This document shows, piece by piece, positions 20,501 through 34,616 of a DNA stretch of 64,000 nt (the first letter of the stretch is position 1; the number at the start of each line of letters is the position of its first letter). Source of the DNA: Hyalella azteca (Eukaryota; Arthropoda; Malacostraca; Amphipoda; Hyalellidae); contig NW_025932998.1 in NCBI RefSeq assembly GCF_000764305.2, forward strand, positions 154,010-218,009, in the 5' to 3' direction. The translations under genes were made by a program, and so were the position numbers. The notes under the pieces were generated by a model. That model was given only the letters and a program-made list of their open reading frames with translations. It did no database searches and had not been told where the DNA came from.

Positions 20501-22995
20501 TATTCAAGTGATTGATAATTTTTTCAATCGGCCTGAAAATGTGATTTTAAGGTGGTGTCACGCCACCCTCCAGGTCAAAAAGTTCGTCGGGCTCGTCGCA
20601 GCACATATTCCAGCACTCTAAGGTACTAGATTCAAACTTCTTTGCCTAAATAAATATTCTTAGGTGGCAATAGTATTCACAAAAGTGAAAATAACAAAAC
20701 CTGGCACATTTATATGAAATTTCTATTGGTGTCAGCAAGTCTTGGCCATTAGCGAAGAGTTTGAACTGCATTAAACAGCAATCTAATGCTGTTTCGGGAG
20801 CAATGCACTGGAGGGACGACTCGAGCTGGTGGCTGCGATTCTAATCAGCCTAGGTTCTGAGTTGATCTTGGTGGCCTAATTTACCTTTTGCGCTGCTCCC
20901 AATACGGTTGCTGATGAGGTCAGCTTTGCCGCTACGCCTCTCTTCCTACTCCAATGACTATAGAATCTTGCGCTGAGATCAATGTCTTGCTTAAAGCATA
21001 AATTATCGAAAAATAGAAAACAAAAGTCAATACATATTAATTTTGTTATCATTGACATGTTTCGGAGACAAGCTATCATAAATAATGTATAACCAACACA
21101 TACAGAAGCTATGGCGAGAAAAGATTTTAAAAAGTTAAAACCTGACAAAGCTAAATGCACAAATAGTGCGAAGAAAAACTGCTCAAACTCGGTATATTAA
21201 CAATATATAAAGAGGTTATCGTGGTTGTACTATACGTAGTGTCAGCGTTTAACCAATACACTAAGTCTGGCCAGTTACCGATTCTTGAAATGTTCAGGGG
21301 CCGTATTATCAAAACTTCGTAAGTACGCAAAATCGACTTACGAGTGGCGTAAGTGCTGACTTGATGACGTAACTCTAGAGGTGGTATTATCAAAACATTT
21401 GCGCGGGAAGATACGTAACGTATCTGTACGCCTGCTCGGAGATGTCGTAAGTGAAGTTCCAGAGCTCGACTTTTGTTGTTGATGTGTGCTGGAGGCATTA
21501 TTCAAGATATAGTTCTGTAAAAATATATACCGAGAGTTTTTAATATCATAATATATTAAATTCCACGTACAAATTTAATTTGAGCGTGGAAGATAAAACT
21601 CAGAAATCTCCGATTAACGGACATCACGATGCTCGATGTATATCATTGATGATGCTTGAGTTAGGTACGCGGGTAGATTGCTCGTACGGTGACTCATTTC
21701 AAGATGAACAGCAACTCTAGTACCTATAAGTTTACAAGTTGTGTTATGTCACACCGACGTACATCGATGAACACTGCACACAACCATGTTTACAAACTAT
21801 AAAAGATCTCTAACGCATAAGAAATCTCGTTATACATGGGAAACAACTTATCTGAAAATTACTGATTAGTCCAAGTGTTGATAAACCTATGTTTAATTAC
21901 TTCTAAACTAATTTCAGACAACGCCTTCAACAATTTTTCTTTCAAATTATTTAATATGAAGGTGGGGACCAATGTTTCCTTTATACTCCATCTCTTCCTT
22001 AGTTATGATCTTTTTCGAATTTCATGCTTCACTAGTAAATTTTGCCTTCGCAATTGTTTATACAAGTTTTAATTACACAGAACTAATGATAGAACTTATC
22101 TTAAAAACATTTAAATTCAAACACACATATATATATGAGCTTTGGTTTTGCTACTAAATTTACGGAAAGATTATTTGTTAGAGTACATGCAAGCGTTGAA
22201 TCAAATCATAATTCATGGATGATTCTTATTAACTTAACTAATCTATGATAAAAGAAAAAAAACTTTGAACAGAAGGTGCGTACCAAGCATTCTCCCATCC
22301 CCATCCCAAAAAAGCGTGAGTTTCGATAATTGCAATGAGTTGTTATATGACCTACTTCTATACTCGGGATCTCGAAATGAAGTGCAGCGCATCACTTATT
22401 CAGTCAAACGCTTGCTGATTGCACATCAATTGTGGGTCAGCCAGATTGACAAGGGAGATCGCATACCACAAAGCGCCTTTGTACAATACTGTTTCGCTGA
22501 TCATGTGAAAGCGCTTCGAGTGAAAGTGAAGACACTACAGAGGCAGAAATTTCACGAAAAAGGATTCACCGTTTTTATCGCCTCTCAATTAATAGATGTG
22601 GGAAAATACTGACTGCATTAATTAAAATGTTTTTCCGCAAACGCGATAACGGCTGAAGCTAGTTGTTTTGCATAGACTTTAGGGAATATTTCCCTAAAGT
22701 CAATGGTAATATTTAGGGAATATTTCCCTTAAGTCAATCAGATCTCAAATTGAATCAAAATAAAATAAACGAAAACGTCACCCAAGCCCATAAATTTAGA
22801 TTATGAATCAATGAAGCAACAGTTTTTTTGTAATCCGAAAACAGGATCACAGGTCTGAATTTAAATATTGAATTTAAATTTAATCAAATTGAAAGAAAAA
22901 ACGTTCGCAAATGATTAATTAGTAAATTTGACTGAGTCGTCGCCCATAAGTACAAGTTAAACTTGCTAAGATTTCGTCTGAAATACCAGGCTGCA
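17536..22995. other. Long non-coding stretch
   Basis: No exon structure or domain recognised. Open frames at 18866-19135 and 22265-22612 are the longest on the plus strand but match nothing I know. Palindromic AGGGAATATTTCCCT occurs twice near 22680-22730. A pair of GTATTATCAAAAC motifs near 21303 and 21383 may be remnants of repeat ends. Confidence 0.4.
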
Positions 22996-22999
22996 ACAG

Positions 23000-23860
23000 C
23001 GTAGGTAATGTACACGACTAAGAACCGTGTTCTTATTAAAACTACTGCTAGAAAGTTAGTAAGGTGCACGACTGGCAAACGAGTTCTAAAAACACTGTGG
23101 CGCTATAGGGTTAGTAAGGTACTGTTATCACGGCTGACAAACGTATTCTAAAAACACTATGGCGCTAGAAGGCTAGTAAGGTACTTGACTGACAACCGTG
23201 TTCTAAAAACACTGCCGCTAGAGAGTTAGTAAGGTACAAGACTGACGATTGGGTTCTAAAAACATTATGGCGCTAGAGGGTTAGTAATTCTTACGACTAG
23301 GGACAGCGTGCTAGAAAAACTGTGCCGCTAGTGTTTTCAGTAGGACCTGGAAGGTCGGTACGTTTCGTTCATTAGTGATGAGAGATTTTCAAAAAACACG
23401 TTTCTCCAGAGGGTTAGAAAATAGTGATAGATACTACTGAGGAACGTGTTCCTAGACTATAGAGCACCCGGAAGCTTGAGGGTTAGTGAGGTACACGACT
23501 GAGATCTATTTTCTAAAAACACTGCCGCTTGATCAATTAAGGTACCCGACTGAGGGGCTTGCTCTGAAAATACTGACGCCAGAGGGCTAGTAAGGTACGC
23601 GACTGATGACCCTGTTCTAAAAACTGCCGCCGTAGGGTTAGTGATTTTCATGACTGAGAGCGAGCCATGTTCCCATAAGAATCTGCCGCTAGAGGGCTCG
23701 AGAACCGGTAAGGAACACAACTGAAGAGCGTATTCTGAAAACACTCCGCCTTTAGAGGGTTAGTAATAGACACACTGAGAAACTTTACTAAAAACACCCT
23801 GCAGCTAGCTTTAGTAAGGAACACGACTGAGTACCGTGTTCTAAAAACTCACCTGACCAA
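23000..23860. repeat. Degenerate minisatellite, ~65-bp unit, about 12 copies
   Basis: Recurring consensus blocks GTTCTAAAAACACT, GCCGCTAGAGGGTTAG, TAAGGTACACGACTGA over about 850 bp, with substitutions and small indels between copies. The apparent 95-codon minus-strand frame inside it is a by-product of the repeat. Confidence 0.85.
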
Positions 23861-23864
23861 ATTG

Positions 23865-26800
23865 AGGTCACCCAGGAAGGCTTGTCTCACAGAATGAGGA
23901 GCACAGCACTGTTACTGAAAGAGGTGATCCGAACACTTCACCGAGTGTCCAAACGTTTTATTCTTCAAATTGAATGATAATAATTATGCTAAGATAAGAT
24001 ACACATATCTGTAGTCTGTAAATAGCATAAGGTTTTCAATGGAGGTCTTGCATAACAGTAATAATAAAACGACATTCCCACGACGATGAAAGGTTTTACG
24101 AGTCAAATTAAGAAAATGTGTTAAATAATTTACGACATACAAATTAATCTATATTATATAAATAAGATCGGAATACATATAAGAAAATAACAGGTAGGTA
24201 ATATTCTGGATTAAATAATATACACGTCAGTCACGAATATTTTCATTAAGCTCGTGTACAAAGGTCTGAGTTACATAGCAGTATCGTATATTAGAATGCA
24301 AACGATAATCTCAGTTGATAATTTCCATTCGTTGCCATGGTACGGATGAAAATAAATTACGTTAACTTTGACCTACAAATGCGACCCAAAACTTCTACCT
24401 AACAAGATAAAATAGGTAGATTGGAAATAAATAATATGAGTCGGATGGCAATGATTTTCATGAATGACAAATATAATAAAGTTCACTCGGTATCCGCAAC
24501 TGCTTTCAAAGCACTAGCAGCACGCAAGAGGGGTAAAGAACTCTACACTGGTGATTATTAGTCGAGAAATAACGGCTACCGAAGTTAAAGGCAGTCAGTC
24601 GAGTGACACGCGCGAGAGCAATTCACACACCGTGTTACCTCCACGAAGCTCAGCGGTTGAATGACCCGAGGTGGAGGCAAACGCTCCTACTACTCGCCTC
24701 GACGGCTGTCGGTCGGCCGCATCTTTGCGACGGCAATACATGAAACAAATCGTCGAACCTGAACGTAATTCTTCTCATGATCCTGAATACAATGCAGTTT
24801 AAATTGTCGAAAAATTAGCTGATGGTCGTAAATCTTTCAGCTTGATGGCAATACCTGGTATCTTTCAATTTGATTTGCAAGTGGTTTTGTCAAAGACAGT
24901 TGATGTCAAGTAATTTCTTGCATTCATTCACAATTTTTCTTACATTTTAAAAGTCATACGGCAATCTGGAATAGTCGAGCCGAATCATAAATTAACTTTA
25001 TTTTTATTTCTCATCTATTATAGACAACATCAATTACAGACTGGAACCTAATTTATTGCACCCAATTAGCATGCTCATTCGCTTCACGAAGAAGTGAAAA
25101 TTTGCAAGCAAAGAGAAATACTTAGCAGACATTTCTCCAGCTCCCACGATAAATTCTATGCAAATTAAAGTCTGACCAACACTTTAAACTAAAACAAAAA
25201 TTCCTCAGCTTTCGCTGATGCGCCAGCTTCGGTTGGTGGAGACTTGAGCAACAGAGCGGAAAGTGGCACGCCGTTGTAGCATCAATTATAAGGAGGAGCT
25301 AAATTGTTTACAAAAGATCGACGAATCTATGATGAGATTTCTCAATTTAAGAATTATAAATAAAAACAATTATCGTGCCTTGAGTACGTTTGAGCTTTCC
25401 GTCATGTCATTTCGGTGCAGTCTTGCTCACTATAGAAAGTAGGTTATCTTTCTATATTAGGACGCATTTGTTCATTTTTTGTAGGCACACGCAGAAGCCA
25501 GGCCACTTAGCCAGATGTCAGTGTCACTTAAGATAATTTTTTACAGCCACAAAATTTTTATAATTCTTCAAACGATTTTTTTTTTCTTAAAAAAACTCCA
25601 CTACAAGAACAACTCGTCTTAAGGTTTAACATTTCAATGAATAAATTGAAGAATTTTGTTTGCTAGTAAAATAGCTGCATATTTAAATATATTTTTCATT
25701 AGAACATAATAGTTTATTATTCTGAACTAAATGATAGGACAGCTAGATTATAATACTGAAATGGCCTGACAATACATTTGAGCTGACATTCTATGTTAGA
25801 ATGTTTTTTTTCGTACGAAATAAATAATTTACAACACAATTAACAGAATGCAGTTTGTAACACAAATTCTAATTATTCATGTCATTAGTGTCCTTCAATC
25901 GCAAGTTAAAAAAAACTGAAAGCAAAGAAAACGCCAAATGAATTCGCCATTTCTTTATGAAAACATTTCGGAGACCAGCTCCATCATTCGTCCAAAAAAT
26001 ATTGGAGAATTCATGTGTAATCAGCAGTGAAAATCCAATAAACACGAGTGACACGATTTTCACAACTGATTATATTTAAATTATCTGAAATTTTTTAACG
26101 GATGATGGAGCTTGCCAACAAAAACTTTTGAATATACGTTGAATTTACTTGGTGCTTCCTTTGTTAAATTCTTGATGAGCCTAATCAATAACGCCATAAA
26201 CGGGAATGTATTCAATTGAAACAAGGGCACAATAGAAACAGGGGAGAATATGCTATGCCGCAGCATTACATGTACGCTGGCAAATATTGAAGAAACATTA
26301 CCACAACACACTAATTCTAATTAGTGATGTTTTCACTAATTAGTGATGTTTTCACTTAATTCTAATTAGCCAAAGGAGTTAACAAACCGCATGATAAATG
26401 CATTTTTATACCAGAAACAAATTTGTTACAAGTTTATGACTTATACGGTAGACTTTTTACTACACTTGCGAAGGTATGAAAAGCCATAGCATCGACCGCC
26501 ATCTCACAGATGACTTGCGACGGCGCATCGAAATCTCCGAGTCGCTAACGGTCTGGGCGGCGCAGCAGCCACTGCATGCTGACGAACAACTCTGGCAGCT
26601 GATATAATGGCGCATGCCGGCGACACAAGCACTTTGAATCGCCAGCTGACTCTAGTGAAGCTCATTTGTGATGTTCTATGATTACATTTGATGATACTCA
26701 ACCTTTAACAATTCATATCGGGATTATTGATGTGATCAAGATCTTGTCATGATTATGACCTTTTAAAATTTTATTTTATATGGCCCACAATCACTGGAGT

Positions 26801-29800
26801 ATATGGTGGAAAAATGCCACCACAATAGACGAATTGACGCCTGGTGATGAGCAATTAGAACAATTTCCTGAATTACATGAGAACTGCAATGCAAAAAATA
26901 GTACATTAAAGTCGGGGGCTTGATGGCAATCGGCAAAGGATACATCAAGGCCTCAGAGGTCGAAGATCAGTTTCCGTTGCGGTTGTTTCTCCGTTAAAAT
27001 ATACCCAGGCTTACTGTTGTTGTCTTAGCTGGATGATTTGAGATGAAACCATGCTGCTATAATCCACGGTTTAGTTCACGCACTCACAATGAAATATTCT
27101 TTCACGCCGTTCATATAGTATGGGATTCTTTTCCGTATTTCTGAAATAATCTGCATGCATATAGCAGGATCACAAGGAAACAACTTGAAGGTTAATGAGT
27201 AAATTATAACCAGTTTTTTAAGCCAAAATGACTGCATTCTCTTATTGAGCAATTAATTCGCATGCCTATTAAGCAATTAATATTTTTGCTATAAATTATC
27301 AGCTCAAAATCACAATTGCCGTGAAAACAGAAAAGTACACGTTCTGCGTCTGTGTGAGCATCGCTTCAGTTACGTAGTGACGACAGTAAATGCACAATAT
27401 TATATATCTTTATAAATAATTTAACGCAAACAGTTAGTAAGAAATTAGTAAACGAAATTGCTAAAACTATTATCATAGCTAAAAAACTAACGCCCTTTCC
27501 AGGAGCACATGAAAAAGTGAATTCAGTCTGTATGTAATGCGTAATAAATTTCTGATTACTCAGGGGTGTTAAGCTTATTAACCCGTTGTTGTGCGAACAC
27601 AATTAACCTAGAACCAGCAAAAAATAGGAAACCTCAAGAATATGACGACCAGACAGGTTGTAAAGCAGACGCCGCGTTTAGGATAGTATAGTCTTTTCGT
27701 TTACAACAAACGAAGTTCCGAACAAGGGGTGGCCTGAGGAAGCGCGTTCCACTGTTTGCGCGGAGGTTAATGCTCCATTGTTGCAGAGGAGCCTCGTGTG
27801 AAAACTGACGCTTTGCGACTGTGGCTGCCGTGCTTGAGAATTGAAAACAAGATTTTTATTTTTCATAATATAGAGGTCATGAGGCTAGACGACCGCAGGT
27901 CAGACGCATGTGGTGCCAACACAATCTCCAACTCTTGCTATTGCGGTGGAGTTTAAACTAATTTCTTGTCTGTGCCATACACTATAATGCTTGATAATTG
28001 ATGCAAAGCTTTTCAACGGAAGGAAGTCCCTCGTAATCTTCAGTCTTTTAATGAAACAGAACGACCTATAAAGGTTGTATGAATACTCAGGTCATCAGAA
28101 GAAATGATATGATCACTCATGTGAGTGATATATGAATTTGGTCAAGAAAACCAATTATTTTCAAATCTTACAGCGCCCAAGAAATCCAAATCAAATTATG
28201 GGCTCCTATCTTACTTTTTATCGAGAGCATTACATATTTAGCCCTTAGATTAAAAGAACAATACAATAACAATAGTTTTCAGATTAAAGGACAATACAAT
28301 GATAATATTTTTCAGATTAAAATGACAACAGTTGGCAATTGAAAATACTTTCCCTGAGAGAGACATGTGTGTTCAGAAGCAACTGTTGGAAGAGTGAAGC
28401 ACTGGCAATAAAGAACTAGACATCTTGACGAATATTCCAGCTCTCCCCACTTGGTGTCCACGTTTTTCTTGATTGTTGATAGACACCTGCATCTAATTAA
28501 CGTGGTTTTTAGCCAGTGATCTTTCCACACGATTGTGCACTTTCCAGCCAGTTGTCTGTCTTCACTTTGTTGGCGAGCGTGAGGCGCCGTGCTCGGCACA
28601 ACTTTCACAGCAAGCTTAATTTATCTGCAAGAAGAGACATTGATCGAGACGATGCCTAATTTTCTCTCCACCTGAAGGAGTTTTAATTGTTAGTTTTTGG
28701 TGGGTGCCTCAGCAGAAGCAACTGGCTTCCAATAAATAATGCAACTCATAACAGTACCTAACTATCTTGAGAGACGTTAGGTTAGAAGACATGCACAACG
28801 AAAATATGCGTGCAGAGTAGGTAATGTCCAAATTAAGTTCAAAGCTGGAAGCATTTCGCGCGGATGATAAAGAAATTGCTCATATGAAAGGTTAGCTGTT
28901 GCAGAGCCAGCTCTTAAAAAGGGACTCACATATCGCACTGAAAATAATGATAATAATAAATAACTAAAATAAATAAAAAATTCGTGGCAAAGTACATCTT
29001 CCAGAATTATTTATAGAATATAAAAATAGTTAACTACACTCTACAGTGATTTACAACGATTCAATGTTACAAAAACACTATACTTTTTACTCATGAGCGC
29101 AAAATACCGAATTAATTGACGGCTGTTTCAGGAACCGTATCAAAATAACAAAAAGCCATAGAAGAGAATTTAAATGCTGGCCAGCTTTTGAACGCTGATT
29201 GCTAACGATCTCGTGTGTCCGCAGCAAACACATGCTTCGCTCAACCAACATTTCGTCGTGAGTGCCCCACTTAGTTGCTGGTCGTTTATTTTGGTGAAAG
29301 ATTCACTGATGAAACTATAGTCTATACGGTACAAACTTTCGTTTGGTTTCGGTTTCTCCAGTTGCAATAAATAAATGTAAATTTTTATTTCGATCATTAT
29401 CTTCACGATTGTTCAACTGCAATTCAAAGAAAATTTATGTAGCTGCTATAAACTCATTTCCAGTCTTGGCCGGTTAAAAAAAGGACATGCGTTTTGTATT
29501 TTGGCTAATAAGTGAGTTGACCCGAGGAAGTTCATAGTACAAACGTGACTTCTTCACAGACAATGGTGACTAGCACAGTTTACGGAAACGAGGTCCCTTG
29601 AAGTCGGGTTCCTCCGCAGGGCATCACAGGTAAAGCCGCCACAACGATAATGCCTCGCCGCAGTTTTTTGTGTTTTATTAATTATTTTTTTTCCTTTTGG
29701 CGCGCTTTGAACTACTAGTATACGTGCCCTACATTATGCGTTCAGTTGCGTCGTGTTAGATGCATCCGTTGTTTGCAGAAACTCAGCACAAAGGATAATT

Positions 29801-32230
29801 AGATCCAATGTAATTGTTTTAAATAACCGTCACTCTATGGTGAAATATTGCGTCATCCGAGATAGTTTATTTTCTAATCATTTCGCAATATTTAATGAAT
29901 TGAATGCATCATCTATTTACCGAGACCCAAAGTAAAATAGTAAAAGTTTACGGAGGAGGAAAGTTATTGGAATTATTTATTGCTTCAGACGATTTTTCAA
30001 TCTATTTTACTCTAACGATGAAAGAATAAACCAATTGACTCCCTATAGTTGTGTTATGATGAGGCATTTAGCCTAGCTAACACGACATGAGGTATTCAAG
30101 CGGAAATATGAACGATCTAAATTTTTAAATGCCATAGTCAGGGCATCCAAACCCAATGGATGCCATAGTCAGGGCATCCAAACCCAATGGAACATGTGGT
30201 GATTACTTGTCTGCGAGAGAAAACTGAGTTTGCAACCAACTGGTGAGTTGTGGAGAAATAGCCGCGAGCTGAGTTTGTGCAAGAGACACCGGCACACGAG
30301 TATATGTTTGCACATGGCAGAAGGTAACAGCGCCTAAGTCTTTCATAAAGCGAGTAGCAAGCATAACACTCGATTCATTGACGATTTTCTAACTGTTCAG
30401 TCAGTAAGGGATTAGGCCAGAAGAAACGGAGAATTTTTCATCCGTATTTTTCTAGTACGCCAATCACTCTCGAATGTTCAACTTACTATTCATCAACGTC
30501 AAAACAGGAGTTTTTAATGCTCTTGCGACTAGATCATTGTCTGAGTACAAGAGGCTCTATACGAGTCCATATGAATAGTATGAATGAATGTTATTGTAAA
30601 GTGTATCAATACAGAAAGTGCAAATATAATTTGATCAATTTAGAACGCCGAGGTGAATAAGATGCTGTGCATTCTCAGTAGCCGGTGATGACCACAGACT
30701 CCACAGGTTTGAAGCTTTTGTTAATAACGAGTCTGCGTCTCACTATACTTTTTTCATTTGAAACGATCCCAAAAGCATTTTTAGCGATGCTCAGCGCTAA
30801 ATGTCGATACAATGTTCACTTTGAGTGGGAATCCACGACGAAAGCAAGATGAGAAGTCCCGGAAAAAATTGAAGCTTTCAAATTATTCGTAATTAACTTC
30901 TTTTTACGGAATAAAACGATTCACTACGAGAAAGAACGAGATATGCCGGTTAATTTATAATGTATAGAGTATAGTTCATAAATGAATTTTGTTCCGAAAC
31001 TTTCTGACGTGTTCATAATTTTTTTCTTTTGTTTTTTGTTCTTAAAAAAAGTAACATTCCACCTTTGCATCGTTAAATCTGTTAAATTGGTTGACGATTG
31101 GACTGGAGCTGTTTCTCCAGAGAGTATTTGAATATACCTGCTATTTCCAGAGAAATTAAATGTCGTTATGTGGGTCTTAAAATGGGTGGGCAATTTAATC
31201 AATGACAATGGCAGACAAACATTGCTAATCTCACAACTGCTTAATTAGTAATAATCAAGAGTTCATCTAATTATCCGTGATTGAATTCTTATCCAGGACG
31301 CAATTATCATTCCGACCTTAAAACTTTATTTTGGGTCAAATGGTTTTGTTGTCGCCTTAATTCATTCAGCGACGTTTCATCTATCGCCACACTGTCCCTA
31401 TCATTAGGACATGAGATTTGCGAGACTCAAAGGTTTGTTTTCAGAGAGACAATTAAAAGATTTGTTGTGATTTGAATTCATAACACGCATTATCATTTCA
31501 TGTGAGCGTCATGATTATTTTCATTAAATTCCCTAGCTCGTCCAACTCCATTTTTTGTAGCTGCATGTAGCCTTTTAAGCTAAAACTATTTACTTCAATG
31601 TTCACTATAATTCAATTTAAAAATATATATATCATCAATTTTCCAGCATGAACAATATTCGTCTTATTTATGGATCATAAAAATCCAGTTAACGACAAAA
31701 ATACTTTTACGTTCTAATAATCAGGTCATTCAAAAATTGTGAATTCTGAGTAGGGTGCGTCAGCGGACAACATTTGCCAGTCATGTCTTATTTTCATTTT
31801 CTGGCCAGCGTTGTTGTGAACAACTGCTACGGTAGGTGTAAGATGCCAAGTTTTTCTCTATAATTCAATTATTATAATGTAATTGAATGAATAAAAGTGT
31901 AACTGTCAAAACTGAATTAGCGCTTGCTCTCAATATTCTTTCGATACTGTTTTATGCTATTTTGTCATGTTATTGCTATGCTATGTCATGTCTTTATTCT
32001 AATGACCATCATGCACTCGGGAGTTGATCGGCGCCTTCATTCCTCAATACATCAATTAACATATTGAACATTCATATTCTTTACCCCTACCTACATAATA
32101 CAGATTTACACTAATTAGGAAGGGGACGTTACACTAATTAGGAAGGGGACGGCCGTTTGTAACTTGTAAATCCAATCAGCCCCTTTGGCCACCCTCACTC
32201 TTTACAGTCAAAGATTAACAGTAATAGACA
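23865..32230. other. Long non-coding stretch with small local repeats
   Basis: No supportable gene. Local duplications: TAATTAGTGATGTTTTCAC twice near 26316-26355; a ~36-bp unit two and a half times near 28239-28330; a 31-bp unit twice near 30130-30192; a 23-bp unit twice near 32110-32152. A GC-rich patch at about 24590-24735 stands out from the AT-rich surroundings. Confidence 0.4.
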
Positions 32231-32234
32231 GTTG

Positions 32235-32465
32235 CGCAGGGTGGCCGAGTGGTAACAGTTAAGAGCATCAAGATTAGAGTGACAAGTCTTTGGTTCGATT
32301 GCAACAAACTACAGAAGTCAGACGGCGAGGTAGCCAGATATTTGAAAACAGCAAGATGTGAGCAGTGAATTGCTAGCTCAAAGCCCCAGCAAATTGCACA
32401 CATTCCTAATAGATGGGCCTTATCACGGCCGACACAAACACTAACACATGCTTTAGCTATCACCC
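32235..32465 (+). mobile_element. tRNA-derived SINE-like fragment
   Basis: GGTGGCCGAGTGGT near 32240 is a good type-2 pol III A box. GGTTCGATTGC near 32292 is a near-consensus B box at a tRNA-like distance. The acceptor and T stems do not pair properly, so it is not an intact tRNA. The head resembles Ser/Leu-type tRNAs and is followed by unrelated sequence, as in a SINE. Confidence 0.5.
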
Positions 32466-32951
32466 AAGGACTACTACACACAGGACATGCATAGCCTATG
32501 TCCAGCCTCTGCTAGCAGAGGCGATCGCCAACACTATGAAAATGCTGGTGTTTTAGTGGCATCAACAAATGATATGCCCATAATTGTTTCATACAATAGT
32601 ATTACAATGTGTGTAGTAGTCCTTGGTCAGAACCATAGACTTTTTTGCCAGTTTTGAAGTTCAAAATTTTGTACTAAGCAAAGTAGGTACCATTTTCCTG
32701 CCTTCATACACTGATAAAAAAAATATTTAAATGGAGTCAGTATACATTTACTCATAACATTCCGGCAAAAATTCTATTGCTCTGATAAATATAATGCCTT
32801 TGGATTCAACTCTTAAACAATTGTATGAAACAATTATGGGCATATCATTTGTTGATGCCACTAAAACAACAGCATTTTCATAGTGTAGGCGATCGCCTCT
32901 GCTAGCAGAGGCTGGACATAGGCTATGCATGTCCTGTGTGTAGTAGTCCTT
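32466..32951. repeat. 132-bp inverted repeat with 222-bp spacer
   Basis: Arms 32466-32597 and 32820-32951 are reverse complements with about two mismatches. They include GCCTCTGCTAGCAGAGGC and GGCGATCGCC, which are themselves palindromic. Part of the arm end (GTGTGTAGTAGTCCTTGG) occurs a third time near 32609 in the spacer. No transposase coding sequence seen. Confidence 0.85.
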
Positions 32952-34616
32952 GCTATCACCATAAATCCTTTTGAAGGGGCTTCAAGATTTAAAGGAGATA
33001 ACGTAGACCTTTGTTGGAATCTATTTTTCTCCAAAATTATGTTGTCAAATAATCACATGTATATGTCCAACAATCAATTTACCTGGTCCAATTATTTTAC
33101 TGTTATACATTGATCTATAGCACCAGTAAATGGAAATTCCGTTTACATAAAATATCGAGTTTTTGGTCGTACGGAGGGGAATAATATAATTTCACTATAT
33201 CATTCTTAATAATTCGCTCAATAGGCACAAATAACTCTCAGTCAGAAAGACGGGCGAGCACTCATAAAATTTTACAAAGCCTATGGATTCTTGTCAATAT
33301 AATGTAGTTCACTCCGATGACACTTTAACCAGAGTAAACCTACCAAAAGGACTAGAGAAACGCATTAATTAAAGGAAAAATAAAGTTACAAATAGGAAGC
33401 CATTTTACTCTCTCCCAAAAAGAGGATCGGAAACCATAGACAAACTAAGCGTTTACATAAACATATTGCAGCCATGAGACCGATGCATGGGCAGCGTCGT
33501 CGGGAAGGCTCTCAGCACACAAATTATTATCATTATTATGAAATATCTCACGTCGTTAAAAACGGAAATAAATAAAGCTGGTAGTGGCTTGAACAAGCTT
33601 TAACCAAGCGTCTTAATACCTAATTAAAATAAATTCTTATATATATGAATTTAAATATATTTATTCAGCAAGTCAGTTAACTTAAGGATAGAAAATGCAG
33701 CTGTTAAAAACCGTACGTAAAATGATGCGGTGTTTGTCGTTTTAGTGTTTGATGGCGAAGAAATGATATTTCTGCAGCGTTTGTTGTCCGCGTTAAAATA
33801 AATTTTGTCATTCAATTGCACTAGTAGATAGTAAACGATGGAAACGAATAATTAATAAAATGCATACAGGGAAAAGGCTTAAAATTGCACGTGACAATGT
33901 CGATGCTTAAAGCGAAGCACTTAAGAGTATTTGCGGAAATCACGAGTACTTAGACCAATAATAATAAAAATGCAAGACAAATCGAGCAGAGCAGACTGGC
34001 AGGTTTCAAATACGGGTTGAAACAAAGAAGTGCAGTAAATAAAGGTAACGCACCAAAAATTTGGAAAGTCTTAAAACGGGGATGGGTAGAGGGAGAGAGT
34101 GAGTGCTATCCTTAATCATGAAATCCTCCGAAAATGAGGAAAAATTCCAGCACTTTAATTATGTGGAGCTAATTCAAAGCAGTCATGCATGCTCCAAAAC
34201 TTATGATCTAGATGTTTGAGCGTTGTGAGAGGAGAGCGCTAATCATTTTAAAACTATGATTCGCCATTGAACTTGGGAAGGCAGATTGAAATTATGATTT
34301 AAAATTAAATAATTATCTATGTCAGATTAATACTAACTAATAATAGGAACAAATTTTTGAGAATTAGAATAGAAAAGAAGAATACGAAATCAAACCATAC
34401 AAAGCATCAATAAATAAAATTCCAGTAGGAATGGTGTTGATGAAAACCAATCAAAAGGAAACCAAATTCTATCGAAGCCCCCGTGTACTAGTGAACGCGG
34501 ATGGTAAAGCATGGCAAACTTTGTCTCGCCGAGTTTATCACTAGACTCATAACAATAAGTTACGAAGATCAAGTTCTACGTAACGAGGTACTACAGGGCG
34601 ACAGGAAATGCTATCA
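32952..34616. other. 3' flank of the tripeptidyl-peptidase II gene
   Basis: Non-coding AT-rich DNA. The TPP2 3' UTR is expected in its right part. No canonical AATAAA signal on the minus strand was evident. Confidence 0.4.

Noticed and set aside
22265..22612. Plus-strand 115-codon open frame
   Set aside because: Looks protein-like in composition but no recognisable family, no splice partners, no neighbouring gene parts; not enough to call it a gene.
23457..23744. Minus-strand 95-codon open frame
   Set aside because: Lies wholly in the degenerate minisatellite at 23.0-23.9 kb.
32235..32310. Functional tRNA gene
   Set aside because: A and B boxes are present but the T stem and acceptor stem do not pair; interpreted as a SINE head instead.
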